This document shows, in pieces, positions 20,941 to 25,009 of a stretch of DNA of 25,009 nucleotides (the stretch's first letter is position 1; every line of letters begins with the position of its first letter). Source of the stretch: UBA6911 sp964481255 (GTDB lineage Bacteria; Acidobacteriota; UBA6911); the NCBI GenBank assembly GCA_964481255.1, contig CAYZTZ010000037.1, positions 1 through 25,009 on the forward strand, read 5' to 3'. A model generated the notes under the pieces. It was not told where the DNA came from, ran no database searches, and saw nothing but the letters and a program-made list of their open reading frames with translations. The translations under genes and the position numbers were made by a program.

Positions 20941-21411
20941 ATGCCAACCGACTACACCCGAATCACGCCCATTTTACAATTCGACGGCACCTCCTGCTGG
21001 GCGGAGGCGCTGGAGTGGTGGGCGAAAGCCGCCCGCCGCAGCGCCATCGACCAGTTGTCCCTGATCGGCAAATATGAACGGTACTGGGACTCCTCAGGCG
21101 ATCCCGACAGTAATCCCCAATACGGCTCGGTTTCCAGGGAAAACCTCATGCAAATCCTGTCGGACTCGTGCTGGCGCATGCAATGCGAGGAAATTCGCAG
21201 CATCCTGTTCAACCAGCGGTATTTGAGCGGCCGGCTGCCCTGCATCGTGGCTTACTTCGAGGGCGAGGCGGGCGGCTACCATGCGGTCGTCGCCTGCGCC
21301 GCCGGCGAAACCGCGGCAACCTGCATGGATCCCGCCCTGGGCGCCTTTCGCGAGTACCGGTACGGTCATTTCCACAGGCGGGACAAACTCGTGGTGGGAT
21401 GGCCCAGGTAA
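20941..21411 (+). CDS. Small papain-like cysteine peptidase domain protein
   Basis: A 156-aa single-domain protein of papain-like fold. The catalytic dyad or triad appears as Cys19 in DGTSCWAEALEWW, His114 in GGYHAVVACA, and Asp130 in CMDPALG, in the order and spacing of minimal papain-like peptidases (C39-like or related). ATG 20941 places the nucleophile near the N-terminus as usual; GGAG lies about 10 nt upstream. An earlier in-frame ATG at 20899 is possible. There is no signal peptide or membrane anchor, so it is presumably cytoplasmic unless exported with a partner. There is no ABC exporter, leader-peptide gene or toxin-like neighbour, so the substrate is unknown. It converges on carB. 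Confidence 0.78.
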   Translation: MPTDYTRITPILQFDGTSCWAEALEWWAKAARRSAIDQLSLIGKYERYWDSSGDPDSNPQYGSVSRENLMQILSDSCWRMQCEEIRSILFNQRYLSGRLPCIVAYFEGEAGGYHAVVACAAGETAATCMDPALGAFREYRYGHFHRRDKLVVGWPR

Positions 21412-21548
21412 AGGTCGGGCCGGTCTTCCTCCGGAGTTTTTATCAGCGAATCGGCAGCCCTTAAAGCGGAGGTGCAATTTGTAAAAAGATGCCAGGGCCT
21501 GCCGCATTCATTGACCGGCGCTGGAATATGCGGCCCCCCATCCCATCG

Positions 21549-24500
21549 TCAACCGGTGCCGTGGTATTCCTGCAGGCTGCACACGGCGAGCGTCTTGTTC
21601 TTGATCGACATGATCCCGCGCACGGCCGCGGAGGCGGCCGACAGGGTGGTGATGCAGGGCACATTATGGGCCAGGGCCACGCGGCCGATTTCGTATTCGT
21701 GCGTGCGCGACACCTTGCCCCAGGGCGTGTTGACGATCAGATGGATTTTCCCCTGGCGGATCAGGTCGAGCGAGGTCGGCTCCCCCATGCCCACCTTATG
21801 CACCAGTCCGCAGGCGATGCCGCAGGCGCGCAGGGACCGACACGTGCCTTCGGTGGCCACGAGGTCGAAACCCAGCTCGATGAAATCTCGGGCTATGGGG
21901 ATGATGCGCATCTTGTCCCGGTCGTTGACGCTGACAAACACCGTCCCCGAGGTGGGCAGACCGCCGCCGGCGGCAAGCTGGGACTTGGCGAAGGCGTTGC
22001 CCAGGCTGAAGGCGATGCCCATCACCTCTCCGGTGGAGCGCATTTCCGGCCCCAGGTAGATGCTCACGTCGCTGAACTTGTTGAACGGCAGGACCGCCTC
22101 CTTGACCGAGATGTGCCTTGGCGCGGGAGGGCGCGTCAGGCCCATCTTCCTCAGAGACTTCCCGATCATGACGCGGGCGGCGATTTTGGCCAGAGGCAGG
22201 CCGACGGCCTTGCTGACGAAAGGCACCGTGCGCGAGGCGCGCGGATTGACTTCCAGCACGTAGACCTCGCCGTCGCGCATCGCGTACTGCACGTTCAGCA
22301 GGCCGCGGACCTTTAGAGCTTCGGCAAGACGCCGCGTGTACAACTCGATGCGGGCGAGATGCTCGGGCGAAATCAGGTAGGGCGGCAGCACGCACGCGCT
22401 GTCGCCGGAATGGATGCCCGCCTCCTCGATGTGCTGCATGACGCCGCCCACCAGCAGGTCGCGCCCGTCGTATACCGCGTCGACGTCGAACTCAAACGCG
22501 TCCTCAATAAACTTGTCGATCAGCACCGGGTGCTCCGGCGAAGCCTGGACCGCGCCGCGCATATACTGCCGCATCATGGCGTCGTCGTAGACGATTTTCA
22601 TGGCGCGTCCCCCGAGGACGTAGGAAGGCCGCACTAGAACCGGGTAGCCGATCCTCCGGGCGACAGCCAAAGCTTCTCCCACCGACCCGGCCGTCCCGTA
22701 GGGCGGGTGCGGGATGCAGAGGCGCCGCAGGAGCGCCCCGAATCGCTTGCGGTCCTCCGCGAGGTCGATGCTGTCGGGCGAGGTCCCAAGGATGCGCACG
22801 CCCGCGCGCTCCAGCGGGATGGCCAGTTTGAGCGGCGTCTGCCCGCCGAACTGGACGATCACGCCGTAGGGCTTTTCGTTGTCGACGATGCGCATGACGT
22901 CTTCGAAAGTCAGCGGCTCGAAGAACAGGCGGTCCGTGATGTCATAGTCCGTGCTGACCGTCTCCGGGTTGCAGTTGATCATCTGCACTTCGAATCCTTC
23001 CTCTTTCAGGGCGAAGACGCCGTGCACGCAGCAGTAGTCGAATTCGATCCCCTGACCGATGCGGTTCGGTCCGCCGCCGAGAATGATGACCTTGCGCCGC
23101 CGGCTGGGCCGCGCTTCGTTTTCCTCCTCGTAAGCCGAGTAATAATAGGGCGTGGCGGCCGCGAATTCCGCCGCGCAGGTGTCCACCGTCTTGAACACGG
23201 CTTCCAGGCCCAGCCGCGCGCGGCGGCGACGGACCTTCTCTTCGCTGCCGCCGCAGAGGAAGGCAATCTGCCGGTCGGAAAAGCCCAGGCGCTTCGCTTC
23301 CCAGAGCTCCTCGCGCCCCAGCGATTCGAATCGGCGGCCGCGCAGGGCCGTTTCCATGGCCGCGATCCGGCGGACCTGGTGGATGAACCAGGGATCGATG
23401 CCCGTGCGTCGAGCCAGCTCCCGGACCGTCATGCCCAGCTGCAGGCCGTATTTGACGAAGAGCAGGTTGTCCGGGTGAGGCCTCGCGAGCCGCCTTCGCA
23501 CGGCCTTTTTCAGGGCTTCCGCGTCGGCTTGGGGTCCGTGGACGTTCAGGAGGTCCTTCCCGTCGGCGCCCAGGCCTGAAAGCCCGATTTCAAGGGAGCG
23601 GAAAGCCTTCTGCAGCGACTCTGGGAAATTCCTCCCGATGGCCATCGCCTCGCCCACCGATTTCATCTGCACGCCCAGCTCGTCGCTGCTTCCCGGGAAT
23701 TTTTCGAAATCCCAGCGCGGCACCTTGGTCACCACGTAATCGATGGAGGGTTCGAAACAGGCGGGCGTTTTGCGGGTGATATCGTTCGGTATCTCGTCGA
23801 GAGTAAATCCGACGGCCAGCATGGCCGCGATCTTGGCGATGGGGAATCCCGTCGCCTTGGAAGCCAGGGCCGAGCTGCGCGACACCCGTGGATTCATCTC
23901 GATCACGAGGAGGCGCCCGCTCGACGGGTTGACGGCGAACTGCACGTTGGCGCCGCCGGTCTCCACGCCGATCTCGTGCATCACAAGGCGCGCGGCGTCG
24001 CGCATGCGCTGGTATTCCTTGTCGGTCAGGGTCTGCGCCGGGGCCACGGTGATGGAATCGCCCGTGTGAATGCCCATCGGGTCGAGGTTTTCGATGGAAC
24101 AGACGACGACGAAGTTGTCATGGCGGTCGCGCATGACTTCCAGCTCGTATTCCTTCCAGCCGATCACCGATTCCTCCACGAGCACCTCGCGGACGGGGCT
24201 GAGCGAGAGAGCGCGCGCGACCCTGGACTTGTATTCGGCGCGGCTGTACGCGGTGCCGCCCCCGGTCCCGCCCAAAGTGAAGGCGGGGCGCAGGATGACG
24301 GGGAAGCCGATTTCATCCGTCAGAGCCAGGGCCTCTTCGAGACTGCGGACGATGCGGCCCCGCGGCACCTCCAGTCCGGCGCGGCGCATGCAGCCCGAGA
24401 AGAGTTCCCGGCTCTCCGCCCTCCGGATCGACTCGATCCGCGCGCCGATCAGTTCCACGCCATGGCGCTCCAGAGCCCCGTTTTCGTGAAGCGCGTAGGC

Positions 24501-24794
24501 CAGGTTCAGGCTGGTCTGTCCTCCCATCGTCGGCAAAAGCGCCTGCGGTTTCTCCCGTTCGATGATCTGGGCAACGATTTCGGGCGTGAGCGGCTCTATG
24601 TAAGTTCGGTGGGCCAGTTCCGGGTCGGTCATGATCGTGGCCGGGTTGGAATTGACCAGCACAACGCGGTAGCCCAGGGACTTGAGCACCCGGCAGGCCT
24701 GGGTCCCGGAATAATCAAACTCGCAGGCCTGCCCGATCACGATCGGCCCGCTCCCGAGGATCAGGATGGTTTCTATATCGGTCCGTTTCGGCAC
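21549..24794 (-). CDS. carB: Carbamoyl-phosphate synthase, large subunit
   Basis: A 1081-aa enzyme that makes carbamoyl phosphate from bicarbonate, ammonia (delivered by CarA from glutamine) and two ATP, for pyrimidines and arginine. It starts PKRTDIETILILGSGPIVIGQACEFDYSG, the family N-terminus. The first ATP-grasp unit (about 130-330), the oligomerisation domain (about 420-550), the second ATP-grasp unit with VIILGGGPNRIGQGIEFDYC before it (about 570-870), and the methylglyoxal-synthase-like regulatory domain (about 950-1080) are all present. The start is GTG 24794, with AAGGGG about 6 nt upstream; the frame continues upstream to 24974 only because it runs through the repeat and MITE. carA is not adjacent in this window. 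The REP/MITE cluster begins about 50 bp upstream, so the promoter must be very short or lie beyond or inside the repeat. Confidence 0.97.
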   Translation of the reverse strand: MPKRTDIETILILGSGPIVIGQACEFDYSGTQACRVLKSLGYRVVLVNSNPATIMTDPELAHRTYIEPLTPEIVAQIIEREKPQALLPTMGGQTSLNLAYALHENGALERHGVELIGARIESIRRAESRELFSGCMRRAGLEVPRGRIVRSLEEALALTDEIGFPVILRPAFTLGGTGGGTAYSRAEYKSRVARALSLSPVREVLVEESVIGWKEYELEVMRDRHDNFVVVCSIENLDPMGIHTGDSITVAPAQTLTDKEYQRMRDAARLVMHEIGVETGGANVQFAVNPSSGRLLVIEMNPRVSRSSALASKATGFPIAKIAAMLAVGFTLDEIPNDITRKTPACFEPSIDYVVTKVPRWDFEKFPGSSDELGVQMKSVGEAMAIGRNFPESLQKAFRSLEIGLSGLGADGKDLLNVHGPQADAEALKKAVRRRLARPHPDNLLFVKYGLQLGMTVRELARRTGIDPWFIHQVRRIAAMETALRGRRFESLGREELWEAKRLGFSDRQIAFLCGGSEEKVRRRRARLGLEAVFKTVDTCAAEFAAATPYYYSAYEEENEARPSRRRKVIILGGGPNRIGQGIEFDYCCVHGVFALKEEGFEVQMINCNPETVSTDYDITDRLFFEPLTFEDVMRIVDNEKPYGVIVQFGGQTPLKLAIPLERAGVRILGTSPDSIDLAEDRKRFGALLRRLCIPHPPYGTAGSVGEALAVARRIGYPVLVRPSYVLGGRAMKIVYDDAMMRQYMRGAVQASPEHPVLIDKFIEDAFEFDVDAVYDGRDLLVGGVMQHIEEAGIHSGDSACVLPPYLISPEHLARIELYTRRLAEALKVRGLLNVQYAMRDGEVYVLEVNPRASRTVPFVSKAVGLPLAKIAARVMIGKSLRKMGLTRPPAPRHISVKEAVLPFNKFSDVSIYLGPEMRSTGEVMGIAFSLGNAFAKSQLAAGGGLPTSGTVFVSVNDRDKMRIIPIARDFIELGFDLVATEGTCRSLRACGIACGLVHKVGMGEPTSLDLIRQGKIHLIVNTPWGKVSRTHEYEIGRVALAHNVPCITTLSAASAAVRGIMSIKNKTLAVCSLQEYHGTG

Positions 24795-24845
24795 AGTTAC
24801 CCCTTCGTTAAAAATCAAAAACAACGCAAATTGTGTGGAGCTGTC

Positions 24846-25009
24846 GCACGGCTTCGGAGAGGCTGTCTCAAAACTGGCGCTCCTCTTCCTTTCGTGAGCG
24901 TAAGTCCCTGATTGTATTAAAGCGATCCTTAAAATTTCCCGGTTATGAGACAGCCTCTGGAGAGCCGTGCTCACGAAGCTTGTGTGCGGGCGGGTCTCCG
25001 GACCCGTCC
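24846..25009. repeat. REP-like palindrome cluster 3 (with MITE copy 3), cut by the window end
   Basis: Palindrome B (CACGGCTTCGGAGAG... variant) at about 24847-24860 is split by the MITE and resumes as TCTGGAGAGCCGTGCTCACGA at 24956. The tail GCTTGTGTGCGGG and the start of palindrome A (CGGGTCTCCGGACCCG) run to the window edge. This is the same unit as in the arrays at 3803 and 5851. Confidence 0.85.
24861..24955. mobile_element. 95-bp MITE-like element, copy 3
   Basis: Termini GGCTGTCTCAAAACT and GGTTATGAGACAGCC, again exactly 95 bp. The flanks are TTCGGAGA (24853-24860) and TCTGGAGA (24956-24963), so the duplication differs at two positions, most simply by later mutation of the left flank. 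The interior is close to copy 2. Confidence 0.88.

Noticed and set aside
24795..24974. N-terminal extension of carB by 60 residues
   Set aside because: It reads through MITE copy 3 and palindrome B; the family N-terminus begins at the GTG at 24794, which has a ribosome site.

Overview
The window is high-GC bacterial chromosome with eleven genes I can support. The mix suggests Acidobacteriota, with moderate confidence and by inference only: a GAF-type sigma54 activator beside gltBD, a tannase-family esterase, a short secreted cytochrome c, and many REP-like palindromes. No rRNA, tRNA, CRISPR array or transposase gene was recognised. A run of 100 Ns (6093-6192) is an assembly gap inside a tandem repeat.

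Layout. Positions 1-5768 hold unrelated accessory genes: a SAM methyltransferase (-), a 14-helix-type MFS exporter (+), a small cytochrome c (-) and a secreted tannase/feruloyl esterase (-). Repeat-filled spacers lie at 3803-4219 and 5851-6247. Positions 6336-20205 form a nitrogen-assimilation block: a NifA-like sigma54 activator (+), gltB-gltD (+), then amt-glnB-glnD as an operon on the minus strand, and an outer-membrane beta-barrel gene (+) divergent from amt. After about 730 bases without a gene come a small papain-like cysteine peptidase (+) and carB (-), whose upstream side runs into a third repeat cluster at the window end.

How the genes fit together. Amt takes up ammonium. P-II (Tyr51 in its T-loop) reports nitrogen status and would be uridylylated and deuridylylated by GlnD. 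GltBD turns glutamine plus 2-oxoglutarate into glutamate, and CarB consumes nitrogen to make carbamoyl phosphate. Three well-spaced sigma54 (-24/-12) promoters are visible: upstream of gltB, of amt (an exact consensus match) and of the outer-membrane protein. Both promoter regions contain AT-rich TACA-N4-TGTA dyads 120-155 bp upstream of the gltB and amt -24 elements, a distance typical of enhancers. The activator gene itself has a sigma70-like promoter. I infer a local sigma54 nitrogen regulon that includes an uncharacterised outer-membrane channel.

Repeats. A 95-bp element with terminal inverted repeats (MITE-like) occurs three times. Each copy sits in the apex of the same 20-bp palindrome, and two of the three have a perfect 8-bp target duplication. 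The palindromes belong to a larger two-palindrome repeat unit that forms a 118-bp tandem array.
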